A stretch of DNA of 64,000 bases from WRDS01 sp964492775 (GTDB lineage Bacteria; Actinomycetota; Coriobacteriia; Anaerosomatales; PHET01): assembly GCA_964492775.1 (NCBI GenBank), contig CAZBLH010000003.1:1-64000 (forward strand). Direction: 5' to 3'. Each line of letters begins with the position of its first letter. Position 1 is the first letter of the stretch. Below are positions 24,618 to 33,100 of this stretch, piece after piece. The notes beneath the pieces were generated by a model, which searched no databases, was not told the DNA's origin, and was given only the letters and a program-made list of their open reading frames with translations. The translations under genes were made by a program, and so were the position numbers.

Positions 24618-26227
24618 CCCCGGTAGCGGTTCGTAATCGGCATCCGTCGGTCCTTCCCGAATGCCTTCGTAGTTATCTTCACACCGATGGGCCCTTGGCG
24701 GCGCTTGTACTCGGCGGCGTCGGTGAGCGCCACCACTCGGTCGACGGTGTCGGTATCGAAACCGGCGGCAACGATCTGGTCGCGGCTCTCGTCCGCCTCG
24801 ACGTAGCGCTCGAGGATCGCGTCGAGCACCTCGTAGGGAGGCAGCGAGTCCTGATCGACCTGCCCCGGCCTGAGTTCCGCCGAAGGCGGCTTGGTGATCG
24901 TCGACTCGGGGATGATCTCGCGCCCAGCCTGCTCGTTGCGCCAGCGGCACAGCTCGTAGACGCGCGTCTTGAAGACGTCCTTGATCGGAGCGAACCCACC
25001 GACCATGTCGCCGTAGAGCGTCGAGTATCCCACCGAGAGCTCGCTCTTGTTGCCAGTGGCGAGTGCGAGCCAGCCGAACTTGTTGGAGAGCCCCATGAGC
25101 AGCGTCCCGCGAACGCGGGCTTGGATGTTCTCCTCAGCGACGCCCGGCTCTCGCCCGGCAAACGACGGCGCGAGCGCATCCAGGAACGCCTGATGGACGC
25201 CTTCGATCGGGATGGTGCGCGTCTCAACTCCGAGCGCGTTCGCGAGCACTAACGCATCGTCAATGCTGCCCTGCGAGGAGTACCGGCTCGGCATCAGGAC
25301 GCCGTGCACGTGCTCGGCGCCGAGCGCGTCGCATGCGAGCGTCGCCACCAGCGCGGAGTCCACCCCACCCGAAAGCCCGAGGACGACGTCGGTGAACCCG
25401 TTCTTCTTCGCGTAGTCGCGCAGGCCGAGCACGAGCGCGGCGTACGTTTCTTCCGCGCCCTGTGTGAGCTCGGCCATACCCCCACCGGAAACGAGCGCTG
25501 CCGAGCGTTCAAGGTCAAGGTCCACGACGAGAAGGTCTTCCTCGAACGAAGCCGCCCGTGCGGCCAGTGTTCCGTCCGCCGAAATCACCACGCTGCGCCC
25601 ATCGTAGACGAGCTCATCTTGACCGCCCACGAGATTGCAGTAAACGACCCAGAGGCCGCTCTCTCGAGCGCGCTCGGCGAGCATCGCCTCGCGTTCACGG
25701 CCCTTGTCCGCGTGGAATGGCGATGCCGAGATGTTCAACAGCACGCGTGCACCGGATCGGGCCGCCTCGGCGGCGAACCCGGGCTTCCACACGTCTTCGC
25801 AGACTGAAAGGGCGCACGGGACGCCTACGATATCGACCACGAGGTTCTCGTCGCCCGGCTCGAAGTAGCGCTCCTCGTCAAACACCCCGTAGTTGGGCAG
25901 GTGTTGCTTGCGGTAGACGGACTGGATGCGCCCATCGCTCAGGACCGCAGCGGCGTTGAAGAGCGAGCCGTTCTCGCAGTCCACGAAGCCCGCGATGACC
26001 GTGTGGTCGCACCCGCGCGCAAGCCGCGCTAGCGCATCCCGGTTATCGCCGACGAAGTGGCTCTTGTGGACGAGGTCCTCGGGCGCGTACCCGGTAAGCG
26101 CGAGTTCGGGCAGAAGCGTGACGTCCGCGCCCCGCTCCGAGGCAGCGGACACAGCGTCAAGCGAACGGGCGAGGTTCCCCTCGATATCTCCGACGGTGGT
26201 GTCAATCTGCGCGAGCGCGATGCGCAT
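24614..26227 (-). CDS. nadE: Glutamine-dependent NAD+ synthetase
   Basis: 537 aa, two domains. The N-terminal nitrilase-type glutaminase domain has the catalytic triad Glu41 (LPELALTGY), Lys107 (YRKQHLPN) and Cys143 (LSVCEDVW). The C-terminal synthetase domain has the ATP-binding P-loop LGLSGGVDSA near 285, ATGNKSELSVGY and the 2-loop region before the C-terminus. It makes NAD+ from deamido-NAD using glutamine as nitrogen donor, linking to the nitrogen theme. The ATG at 26227 follows GGAGAGCAG. It is likely co-transcribed with the GNAT gene. Confidence 0.96.
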   Translation of the reverse strand: MRIALAQIDTTVGDIEGNLARSLDAVSAASERGADVTLLPELALTGYAPEDLVHKSHFVGDNRDALARLARGCDHTVIAGFVDCENGSLFNAAAVLSDGRIQSVYRKQHLPNYGVFDEERYFEPGDENLVVDIVGVPCALSVCEDVWKPGFAAEAARSGARVLLNISASPFHADKGREREAMLAERARESGLWVVYCNLVGGQDELVYDGRSVVISADGTLAARAASFEEDLLVVDLDLERSAALVSGGGMAELTQGAEETYAALVLGLRDYAKKNGFTDVVLGLSGGVDSALVATLACDALGAEHVHGVLMPSRYSSQGSIDDALVLANALGVETRTIPIEGVHQAFLDALAPSFAGREPGVAEENIQARVRGTLLMGLSNKFGWLALATGNKSELSVGYSTLYGDMVGGFAPIKDVFKTRVYELCRWRNEQAGREIIPESTITKPPSAELRPGQVDQDSLPPYEVLDAILERYVEADESRDQIVAAGFDTDTVDRVVALTDAAEYKRRQGPIGVKITTKAFGKDRRMPITNRYRG

Positions 26228-26553
26228 CTGCTCTCCGAACTCTCAGAACCAGGCTGAGAGTGAAGTCTACCTGAGCGGGGCCCATCCGGGAGACGCAACG
26301 ACTGCTTGCCAGTAAGGTTTGCGAGTACCGTCTGCGCGAGACGGCGGCGTGCCCCCGGATGGGCTCGGTACTGCTACACCGAAAGCCGTGCCAACCGGTT
26401 ACAACTCTGTCGCACAAGGAGTCAGGCTGTGGCAAGGCTGGAAGGCAGGTCACTCCCGGGAACGAAAGCGGCCCCATGGCACCACCCGGTCCGGGCTGCC
26501 ATGGGGCCGTCGCTTTCATCGGATCATTCGTCCGCGGAAGACTTCGGTCGCGG
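26228..26553. other. Intergenic region between nadE and trpB
   Basis: 326 bp with no convincing gene on either strand. It holds the nadE promoter region (no clear boxes recognised) and, near trpB, the long hairpin at 26464-26516. Confidence 0.6.
26464..26516. terminator. Long hairpin downstream of trpB
   Basis: GAAAGC-GGCCCCATGGCA pairs with TGCCATGGGGCC-GTC-GCTTTC, giving about 18 bp broken by a small bulge, with a 15-nt loop that can itself fold (CCGG). It lies 37 bp after the trpB stop. Only short T-runs flank it, so termination efficiency is uncertain. Confidence 0.65.
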
Positions 26554-27921
26554 CTACTCGCCTTCGCAGAGCGTGGTGCCAGCAGCGAAGTCGAAGTCTC
26601 TGAGCTGACCGGAGTTGTACTGAGCGTACGCCGCCAGGTCGAAGTGCCCGTGGCCGGACAGGTTGAACAGGACGACCTTGTCCTCGCCGGCTTCCTTGGC
26701 AGCGAGCGCCTCGTCGATAGCCGCGCGGATCGCATGGCTGGACTCCGGCGCCGGCAGGATGCCCTCGGCACGTGCGAACTGCACCGCAGCGGCGAAGCAG
26801 GCGGTCTGGTCCACCGCGACAGCCTCTGCCTCGCCCTCGTGAACAAGCTGGCTGACGAGCGGAGAATCTCCGTGGTAGCGCAGGCCGCCAGCGTGGATGC
26901 CCGCTGGCACGAAGTCATGGCCGAGCGTGTACATCAGCATCTGCGGAGTCATGCCGGCCTCGTCGCCGAGGTCGTAACGGTATTCGCCTGCGGTGAGCGT
27001 GGGGCATGCCTTCGGCTCGACGGCGAGAAGGCGGGCGTTACTCTTGCCGTCCAGCTTGCGACGGTAGTACGGAAACGCGATTCCGGCGAAGTTCGACCCA
27101 CCGCCGACGCACCCGATCACAACGTCCGGCTCATCCTCGGCAAGCTCCATCTGGGCGATGGCCTCTTGGCCGATGATGGTCTGGTGCAGGCACACGTGGT
27201 TCAGCACCGAACCGAGCGCGTAGTGCACGTCGGGGTTGTTCATCGCGACCTCGACAGCCTCGGAGATCGCGATGCCGAGCGATCCGGTCGAGTCCGGCGA
27301 CACCGCAAGCACGCGGCGGCCGGCCTCGGTGAGGTTCGTCGGCGAGGCATGAACCTGGGCGCCGTAGGTCTCCATCAGGATTCGCCGGTACGGCTTCTGC
27401 TCGTAGCTCACCTTGACCATGAAGACCTCGACATCGATGCCGAACAGAGCGCCAGCGATCGATAGGGCGCTTCCCCACTGGCCTGCACCGGTCTCAGTCG
27501 AAATCTTGCTGATGCCCGCCTGCTTGTTGTAGAAGGCCTGCGGGATCGCCGAGTTCGGCTTGTGCGAACCTCCCGGGCTCACGCCCTCGTACTTGTAGTA
27601 GATGCGCACGCCGGCCGGCAGATCGAGTACGCGCTCGAGCTGCCGAGCCCGAAGCAGCGGGGAGGGGCGGTAGGTCTTGTAGATGTCGATGACCTCGCCG
27701 GGGATGTCGATGTACTGCTCGGTCGAGACCTCCTGCTTCACAACCTCTGCAGGGAAGATCTTGTGCAGCACTTCCATGATCTGGTTCGGCGGGAGGTCCT
27801 CGCCGTCAGGTGTCACGACTCGGGGCGGCGCCGGCGGGTTCTTCAGGTCCGGGGCAACGTTGTACCACTGCGTGGGAATCCGGGTCTCGTCAAGCCCGAA
27901 CCGTGTCTTGTCTGATGTCAT
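26554..27921 (-). CDS. trpB: Tryptophan synthase beta chain, TrpB2 type
   Basis: 455 aa. PLP enzyme joining indole and serine to tryptophan. The PLP lysine is Lys121 in GGSHKPNSA, and GCVGGGSNFAG binds the phosphate. The length, the N-terminal extension (DETRIPTQWYNVAPDL) and the wording of the motifs place it in the TrpB2 group, which often lacks a TrpA partner; no trpA is seen here. ATG 27921 with GGAGAGGAG upstream is the start. It stands alone behind a T-box leader specific for tryptophan, so it would be induced when charged tRNA-Trp is scarce. Confidence 0.94.
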   Translation of the reverse strand: MTSDKTRFGLDETRIPTQWYNVAPDLKNPPAPPRVVTPDGEDLPPNQIMEVLHKIFPAEVVKQEVSTEQYIDIPGEVIDIYKTYRPSPLLRARQLERVLDLPAGVRIYYKYEGVSPGGSHKPNSAIPQAFYNKQAGISKISTETGAGQWGSALSIAGALFGIDVEVFMVKVSYEQKPYRRILMETYGAQVHASPTNLTEAGRRVLAVSPDSTGSLGIAISEAVEVAMNNPDVHYALGSVLNHVCLHQTIIGQEAIAQMELAEDEPDVVIGCVGGGSNFAGIAFPYYRRKLDGKSNARLLAVEPKACPTLTAGEYRYDLGDEAGMTPQMLMYTLGHDFVPAGIHAGGLRYHGDSPLVSQLVHEGEAEAVAVDQTACFAAAVQFARAEGILPAPESSHAIRAAIDEALAAKEAGEDKVVLFNLSGHGHFDLAAYAQYNSGQLRDFDFAAGTTLCEGE

Positions 27922-28042
27922 CCGTACGGCTCCTCTCCGTTCGATGCCTTCTATGCCTTCGCGGGGGCGCATACCTTGCGCACACCGTCAGAAGCCCCAA
28001 TACGTCCTCTGCCGCGCTCGCGGCCTTCCGATATCGCTGCCG

Positions 28043-28078
28043 AAAAACAAAAAGCCCTCGTCCTCAAGGGACGAGAGC
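28043..28078 (-). terminator. T-box intrinsic terminator
   Basis: GCTCTCGTCC-CTTGA-GGACGAGGGC stem with one mismatch, then TTTTTGTTTTT on the minus strand. Its 5' arm follows the T-box sequence, which forms the competing antiterminator. Confidence 0.92.
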
Positions 28079-28345
28079 TAGTCTCGCGGTGCCACCCTTG
28101 TTGCCCGACGCCTCTTGGGCGAACGGCCACTCAGTCTCCGACGGTACTCGGCGAAACGCGCCTTCATACCCGGCCCCTTGTATCGGTGGGTGTCCGCCAG
28201 GACTAATGAGCCGCGATTGCCGTTGTCCTGGAGCCTCAGGGGCCCATTCCTTCAACGTTTCGCACCGGGTTTCCACCGTCCCCGGCTCTCTAGAGCAACT
28301 GCGCTGAAGTACTCTTCCCCGTCACAGGCGTGCTGTTCGGTTGCC
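28043..28345 (-). promoter_or_regulatory. T-box riboswitch (tRNA-Trp) controlling trpB
   Basis: The leader on the minus strand has the T-box core AGGGUGGCACCGCG (28098..28085) followed by a terminator. Upstream, the stem I region includes AGAGAG, GGUGGAAACCCGG, GGAAUGGGCCCCUGAG. The codon in the specifier position is UGG (28246..28244), Trp. The UGGC of the T-box bulge would pair with a tRNA 3' end GCCA, and bacterial tRNA-Trp has G at the discriminator position, so both contacts agree. Uncharged tRNA-Trp would stabilise the antiterminator and switch trpB on. The rest of the gap to trpB (27922-28042) has no other feature. Confidence 0.92.
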
Positions 28346-28351
28346 CGCCAG

Positions 28352-28379
28352 TCTATACCCGGGACTCGGCGCTCTGCAA
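28352..28379 (-). promoter_or_regulatory. Promoter of the T-box-trpB transcript
   Basis: TTGCAG (28379..28374), 16-bp spacer, TATAGA (28357..28352) on the minus strand, immediately downstream of hisE. The start would be near 28345. Confidence 0.6.
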
Positions 28380-28396
28380 GAGGTCAATCCGAATGA

Positions 28397-28732
28397 CTAC
28401 TTGAAGCGGGACGCGAGCTCCTCGGCCAGATCCTCGACCGTCAGCCCGTGACGCGCGAGGACGACGAGCAGATGGTAGACGAGGTCGGCGGCTTCATACC
28501 GCAGGTGATCGGGGTCCGCATCCTTGGCGGCCATGATCACCTCGCCCGACTCCTCGGCGATCTTCTTGAGCAGCTTGTCCTCGTGCCCGGAGAGCAGACG
28601 CGCCGTGTATGAGGACTCGGGATCGGCACTCCGGCGCGACTCGATAGTCTCCCACAGGGCGTCGAGCACCACACCGATGCCTCCGCGCGCTGCCCCGGAC
28701 TCGCGACCCGTAATGGCAGGTCCGTCACTCAT
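28397..28732 (-). CDS. hisE: Phosphoribosyl-ATP pyrophosphatase
   Basis: 111 aa, step 2 of histidine synthesis (PR-ATP to PR-AMP). The MazG-like helical fold shows the metal-binding EESGEVIMAAK and the following D-x-x-YEAADLVYHLLV. In many bacteria HisI and HisE are fused; here they are separate but overlap by 8 bp. The ATG at 28732 follows AAGGGCGG. It is the last gene of the histidine operon. Confidence 0.95.
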   Translation of the reverse strand: MSDGPAITGRESGAARGGIGVVLDALWETIESRRSADPESSYTARLLSGHEDKLLKKIAEESGEVIMAAKDADPDHLRYEAADLVYHLLVVLARHGLTVEDLAEELASRFK

Positions 28733-29108
28733 CGCAACCGCCCTTCGCCAGCGACTCCGGGTTCGGATAGAGACGGCGGTAGAAGCAGGAGCGCTCGTTG
28801 GTGTGGCAGGCGCCCGGGCCATGCTGGGTAACCTTCACAAGCAGGCAATCGGCATCGCAGTCGTAGAGGATCTCGTGCACGTCCTGCGTGTGGCCGCTGC
28901 TTTCGCCCTTCATCCAGTACTTCTGGCGGCTGCGGCTCCAGAACCAGGTCTTTCCGGTCGCAATCGTCTCAGCGAGCGACTCGCGGTTCATGTACGCAAC
29001 CATCAGCACCTCGCCGGTCGCATTGTCCTGCACGACGGCGGGAATCAGCCCAGCCGAGTCGTACGTGAACGCGTCAATGCCGAGAAGGTCGTGCTCGCGG
29101 TCTACCAT
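28725..29108 (-). CDS. hisI: Phosphoribosyl-AMP cyclohydrolase
   Basis: 127 aa, step 3 of histidine synthesis, opening the adenine ring of PR-AMP. Zinc/magnesium ligands are in DCDADCLLVKV and CHTNERSCFYR, and WSRSRQKYWMKGESSGHTQ is the family signature. The start ATG at 29108 follows AGGAG with good spacing; a longer upstream frame is not needed. It overlaps hisE at its 3' end. Confidence 0.96.
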   Translation of the reverse strand: MVDREHDLLGIDAFTYDSAGLIPAVVQDNATGEVLMVAYMNRESLAETIATGKTWFWSRSRQKYWMKGESSGHTQDVHEILYDCDADCLLVKVTQHGPGACHTNERSCFYRRLYPNPESLAKGGCDE

Positions 29109-29192
29109 GATCGCTCCTGTATCCTCGTCGCTGCGTGGGACCATTGTCGGCCTACCGGCCGACCGGTCACCACGTCGTGCCTGCCTTCCCAG

Positions 29193-29960
29193 TCAGAGGC
29201 GAACCGGCACCCCGTGGGCTGCCATGTGCTCTTTGACCTGCCGAACAGTGAACGTGCCGAAATGAAACACCGAGGCTGCAAGCACCGCATCAGCATCGGC
29301 CTCGACCACGATCTCAGGAAAGTGGTCGAGCTCCCCCGCCCCCCCGCTCGCAATCACCGGGATGTTCACGGCGCCGGTGATCGCGCGCGTCAGGTCGATG
29401 TCATAACCCTCTTGGGTCCCGTCGCAGTCCATACTCGTGAGCAGGATCTCCCCCGCACCGCGCCGCTCGGCCTCGCGTGCCCACTCCACGGCGTCGAGCC
29501 CGGTGTTGATGCGCCCGCCCGACACGAAGACCTCCCAGCGACCGGGCGTGGAACCCGGCACGCGCCGAGCGTCGATCGCGACCACGATGCACTGCGATCC
29601 GAACGCACGGCTGACCTCGGTGACAAGCTCCGGGCTCTTGACCGCCGAGGAGTTCATCGAGATCTTGTCGCATCCGGCAAGGAGCATCGCCCGGATATCG
29701 GCCGCGGTGCGCATCCCGCCGCCGACCGTGTAGGGAATGAAGCACTCCTCGGCGGTGCGCCTCGCGAGGTCCAGCATGTAAGGCCGCTCCTCGTGTGTGG
29801 CGGTGATATCGAGGAACACGAGCTCGTCGGCGCCCTCGCGGTCGTAGACGGCCGCCATCTCCACCGGGTCTCCGGCATCGCGCAGGTTCACGAAGTTGAT
29901 GCCCTTGACCACTCGGCCTTCGTGGACATCGAGGCAGGGTATGACGCGTTTCATCAGCAT
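29193..29960 (-). CDS. hisF: Imidazole glycerol phosphate synthase, cyclase subunit
   Basis: 255 aa TIM barrel. It closes the imidazole ring using ammonia from HisH, giving IGP and AICAR. The two catalytic Asp are in IPCLDV (near residue 11) and VVAIDAR (near 132); phosphate-binding loops GGGMRT and ASGGAG are present. The ATG at 29960 has GAGG 11 nt upstream; ATG 29954 (MKRVIPC) is possible. It follows hisA by 64 bp. Confidence 0.96.
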   Translation of the reverse strand: MLMKRVIPCLDVHEGRVVKGINFVNLRDAGDPVEMAAVYDREGADELVFLDITATHEERPYMLDLARRTAEECFIPYTVGGGMRTAADIRAMLLAGCDKISMNSSAVKSPELVTEVSRAFGSQCIVVAIDARRVPGSTPGRWEVFVSGGRINTGLDAVEWAREAERRGAGEILLTSMDCDGTQEGYDIDLTRAITGAVNIPVIASGGAGELDHFPEIVVEADADAVLAASVFHFGTFTVRQVKEHMAAHGVPVRL

Positions 29961-30024
29961 GCGCAGTGTGTCCTCACGACTCTCGTCAGCGTCTCGCGGC
30001 AGGCTCGCCGGCGGTCACCAGTCT

Positions 30025-30759
30025 TCAGTACTCGCCCCGGACCGCGCGGATAGCGTGCTTGAGCTTGAACGCGCCCTCGTATAACGCGCGCCCGGTTATG
30101 GCTCCTTCGATGACATCGGGACCGAGAGCGCCCAGTTCCCGGAGATCGTCGAGCGTCGAAACGCCCCCGGACGCGATCACCGGGAAGCCGGCGGCCTCGG
30201 CAACGGCCTCGTAGGCCTCGACGTCCACCCCGGTCCGCATCCCGTCGCGACTGATGTCGGTATAGACGAGGTGCCGGATGCTCAGCTCGGCCAACTCACC
30301 GATAAGGTCCGCAGCCGGCGTCGCGGTCCCCTCGCGCCATCCTTCGACTGCGACAAGCCCATCGCGCGCATCAACGCCGGCTACGATTGCCTCGGGCCCG
30401 AAGCGCTGGACCGCCTCGCGAACGAACCCGGGGTCCGTCGCGAGCTTGGTGCCGACCACCATCCGGGTTACGCCGCTGTCAGCGAGCCTGGCCATCGTGT
30501 CGAGCGTACGGATGCCGCCACCGGTCTGAACCGGGAGGCCCACCTCGGCAGCAATACGCGCCACCACCTCGAGGTTCCCGGGCACGCCGTCCCGGGCGCC
30601 GTCGAGGTCGACGACGTGCAGCCACTCGGCTCCCGCATCGGCGAACTCCCGTGCCTTGGCGACGGGGTCCTCCGCGTACACGGTAACCCGCTCGTAATCC
30701 CCTTGAGCTAGCCGAACCGCTCGGCCATCGAGGAGGTCGATCGCAGGGAAGACGATCAT
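30025..30759 (-). CDS. hisA: ProFAR isomerase
   Basis: 244 aa TIM barrel paralogous to HisF. It isomerises ProFAR to PRFAR. Catalytic Asp residues sit in FPAIDLLDG (near 8) and VAGVDARDG (near 128); GGGIRT and ASGGVST bind phosphate. In actinomycetes HisA can double as the TrpF activity (PriA); sequence alone does not settle this here. The ATG overlaps the hisH stop (ATGA) and follows GGAAGGAG. Confidence 0.95.
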   Translation of the reverse strand: MIVFPAIDLLDGRAVRLAQGDYERVTVYAEDPVAKAREFADAGAEWLHVVDLDGARDGVPGNLEVVARIAAEVGLPVQTGGGIRTLDTMARLADSGVTRMVVGTKLATDPGFVREAVQRFGPEAIVAGVDARDGLVAVEGWREGTATPAADLIGELAELSIRHLVYTDISRDGMRTGVDVEAYEAVAEAAGFPVIASGGVSTLDDLRELGALGPDVIEGAITGRALYEGAFKLKHAIRAVRGEY

Positions 30760-31376
30760 CCGCGCGCTCCTTCCACGATCTGTCCGAAGTTCGACAGCAG
30801 CTTGAGCCCTGCCGCCGACGACTTCTCCGGGTGGAACTGCACCGCGAAGATGTTGCCCACGGTAAGCGCGGAGGCGAACCGGACACCGTACTCGGTAGTG
30901 CCCGACACGACGCTCTCGTCCTTGGGCACTATTCGGTAGCTATGCACGAAGTAGAACGCGGTCGACTCGGGGATGCCGTCGAACAGCCGGCTCGAACGCG
31001 GGTACTCGACGGTGTTCCAGCCGATGTGGGGCACCTTGACGCCCCCGGGCAATCGCTCGCAGTCGCCGGGGACAAGGCCGAGTCCCGCCCACTCGCCGTC
31101 TTCATGGCTGATGTCGGCCAGAAGCTGAAGGCCGAGGCAGATGCCGAGAAACGGCGTGCCGTGAGCGACGCGATGCCTGAGGGCCTCCTCAATTCCGCTC
31201 GCGCGCAGCGCTGCCGCAGCATCTCGAAACGCTCCCACGCCAGGGAGCACGATGCCGTCTGCGCGCTCCACCACCGACGGGTCGTCGGTCACGAGGACAT
31301 CGGCAATGCCGGCGTGCTCGAAGCCCTTCTGAACGCTGCGCAGGTTGCCCATCCGGTAGTCGATGATCGCGATCAC
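30756..31376 (-). CDS. hisH: Imidazole glycerol phosphate synthase, glutamine amidotransferase subunit
   Basis: 206 aa class I amidotransferase that feeds ammonia to HisF. The nucleophile Cys lies in LGICLGLQLL (near 80), the oxyanion strand in LPGVGAF, and the His/Glu pair in FHPEKS near the C-terminus. The start is GTG 31376, overlapping the hisB stop as GTGA, behind AAGGGCG; the longer frame upstream is a shadow of hisB. It sits between hisB and hisA as in many bacteria. Confidence 0.95.
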   Translation of the reverse strand: MIAIIDYRMGNLRSVQKGFEHAGIADVLVTDDPSVVERADGIVLPGVGAFRDAAAALRASGIEEALRHRVAHGTPFLGICLGLQLLADISHEDGEWAGLGLVPGDCERLPGGVKVPHIGWNTVEYPRSSRLFDGIPESTAFYFVHSYRIVPKDESVVSGTTEYGVRFASALTVGNIFAVQFHPEKSSAAGLKLLSNFGQIVEGARG

Positions 31377-31960
31377 AGAGCGCCCTTCGTCGACGGCACA
31401 CCGGATACGCGCGGGTCGAGCGAGACGGCGTCTTTGAGTGCACGCGCGACGGACTTGAAGACCGCTTCGATGATGTGATGGCTGTTGTCGCCGGCCAGAG
31501 ACCGTACGTGAAGCGTCATCCCCGCGCTCGTGGCCAGCGCCACGAAGAACTCCTTGGCCAGCGTCGTGTCGAAGGTGCCGATGATCTCGATCGGCAGGTC
31601 GACCGAGTAGTGAAGCTGCCCTCTGCCGGAGAGGTCGATTGCGGCGAGCACGATCGCCTCGTCCATCGGCACCGCCGACCACCCGAAGCGCGTGATTCCA
31701 ACCTTGTCGCCGAGGGCAGAGGCGAGCGCCTGGCCGATCACTATGCCGACGTCCTCGACGGTGTGGTGTGCATCCACCTCAAGGTCGCCGGTCGCCTCGA
31801 CGGTTAGGTCGATGAGCGCGTGGCGTCCGAGTGCTGTGAGCATGTGGTCGAAGAAGGGCACACCCGTCTCGGCACGCGTCGTACCGGTGCCGTCAAGATC
31901 GAGCGTGACCGCGATGTCGGTCTCGGCGGTCTTGCGCTGTATCGTCGCGTCTCTTGCCAC
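31373..31960 (-). CDS. hisB: Imidazoleglycerol-phosphate dehydratase
   Basis: 195 aa, monofunctional (no phosphatase domain). It dehydrates IGP to imidazole acetol phosphate with manganese bound by His-rich motifs: FFDHML, DAHHTVEDVGI and GDNSHHIIEA, each present. The GTG at 31960 follows AAGGGGGACC. Because the N-terminal phosphatase of enterobacterial HisB is absent, histidinol phosphate must be dephosphorylated by a separate enzyme, not in this window. Confidence 0.96.
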   Translation of the reverse strand: MARDATIQRKTAETDIAVTLDLDGTGTTRAETGVPFFDHMLTALGRHALIDLTVEATGDLEVDAHHTVEDVGIVIGQALASALGDKVGITRFGWSAVPMDEAIVLAAIDLSGRGQLHYSVDLPIEIIGTFDTTLAKEFFVALATSAGMTLHVRSLAGDNSHHIIEAVFKSVARALKDAVSLDPRVSGVPSTKGAL

Positions 31961-31974
31961 GCCAGGTCCCCCTT

Positions 31975-33099
31975 CTAGTCCCGCGCTTGGAGTTCGGCGG
32001 CCGCGCGCTCGCCGAAGTGCTCGGCGGCTCGGCGAAGCGAAAGCACCTCGTCGGTCGCCTCAAGGAAGCGGCGGTTCTCCTCGTGCGTGCCGACCGTGAC
32101 GCGCAAGCAGTCATCGAGTCCCGGGGTGCGCGAGAAGTCACGCACCAGCACCGAGTAGTTGCGCAGCAGGTCGCGCCAGAGCGCAGAGGCATGCGACACA
32201 CGGAAGAGCACGAAGTTCGCCTCGGACTCGAAGACCTCGACCCCGTGCATGATGCGCAGCCCATGGATGAGCTGGTCGCGGCCACGGAGCGTCTCGGACA
32301 CGCCCTGCTCGAACGCGACGCGCTCCCGGTAGACCATGGCAGCAACCATCTGGGAGAAGGCATCCACCGAGTACGGCTGGCGCACTTTCATCACCTCGCG
32401 CACCACCTCCGGGTGCGCGAGCATATAGCCGATGCGCAGACCCGCGAGCGAGAACGCTTTGGAGAAGGTGCGCAGGATGACGAGGTTGGCGTGACGCGAC
32501 ATGTGCGGCCGCATCGTGTGCCGGCTGAACTCGAAGTACGCCTCGTCCACAAGCACGAGCGCGTCGGTCGACTCGAGCAACTCGATCAGGAACGACTCGT
32601 TTGCGAGCCCTCCGGTCGGGTTGTTCGGGTTAGATATGGCGATGATGTCGATGTCGCCCTCACGCACCCGCGCAAGGACGGCCTCCTCATCGATGGAGAA
32701 GTCCGCGCGACGCGGGATGCTCACGGCCTCGGTGCCCGTCGCCTGCGCGTCGATGCCGTACATCGAGAAGGTCGGCGGCATGTCGAGCAGCTTGCGTCCG
32801 GGCCCGCCCCATGCGAGCGCCAGGTTGAAGATGATCTCGTCTCCTCCGTTGCCGACAAGGACGTTCGCCGCATCCAGCCCATTCGCCTCGGCAATCAGCT
32901 CGCACAGCTCCGTCGCAACCGGATCCGGGTAACGGTTGTAGGCGAAGCTCTCCATCCGGCTGGCGATCTTGGAGAGCAGCTCTTGGGGCAGGTTTGCAGG
33001 ATGCTCGTTGGAGGCAAGCATCACGTCGGCCCGGATGTCTTTGGCGCTATAAGGAACGAGCTGCTCGAGATCCTGCCGAGGGGCCCTCAGACGCTTCAT
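31975..33099 (-). CDS. hisC: Histidinol-phosphate aminotransferase
   Basis: 374 aa, fold-type I PLP enzyme converting imidazole acetol phosphate to histidinol phosphate. It shows the substrate loop ASNEHP, ISNPNNPTGG, the DEAYFEF strand and the PLP lysine in RTFSKAFSLAGLRIGY. The ATG at 33099 follows AGGAGTGAC and begins one base after the hisD stop. Length is normal for the family. Confidence 0.95.
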   Translation of the reverse strand: MKRLRAPRQDLEQLVPYSAKDIRADVMLASNEHPANLPQELLSKIASRMESFAYNRYPDPVATELCELIAEANGLDAANVLVGNGGDEIIFNLALAWGGPGRKLLDMPPTFSMYGIDAQATGTEAVSIPRRADFSIDEEAVLARVREGDIDIIAISNPNNPTGGLANESFLIELLESTDALVLVDEAYFEFSRHTMRPHMSRHANLVILRTFSKAFSLAGLRIGYMLAHPEVVREVMKVRQPYSVDAFSQMVAAMVYRERVAFEQGVSETLRGRDQLIHGLRIMHGVEVFESEANFVLFRVSHASALWRDLLRNYSVLVRDFSRTPGLDDCLRVTVGTHEENRRFLEATDEVLSLRRAAEHFGERAAAELQARD

Positions 33100-33100
33100 G

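Noticed and set aside
26228..26553. Possible short genes in the nadE-trpB gap (e.g. frames of about 100 codons on the plus strand)
   Set aside because: Several overlapping frames share the same bases, none has a ribosome binding site, and they run through the hairpin at 26464-26516.
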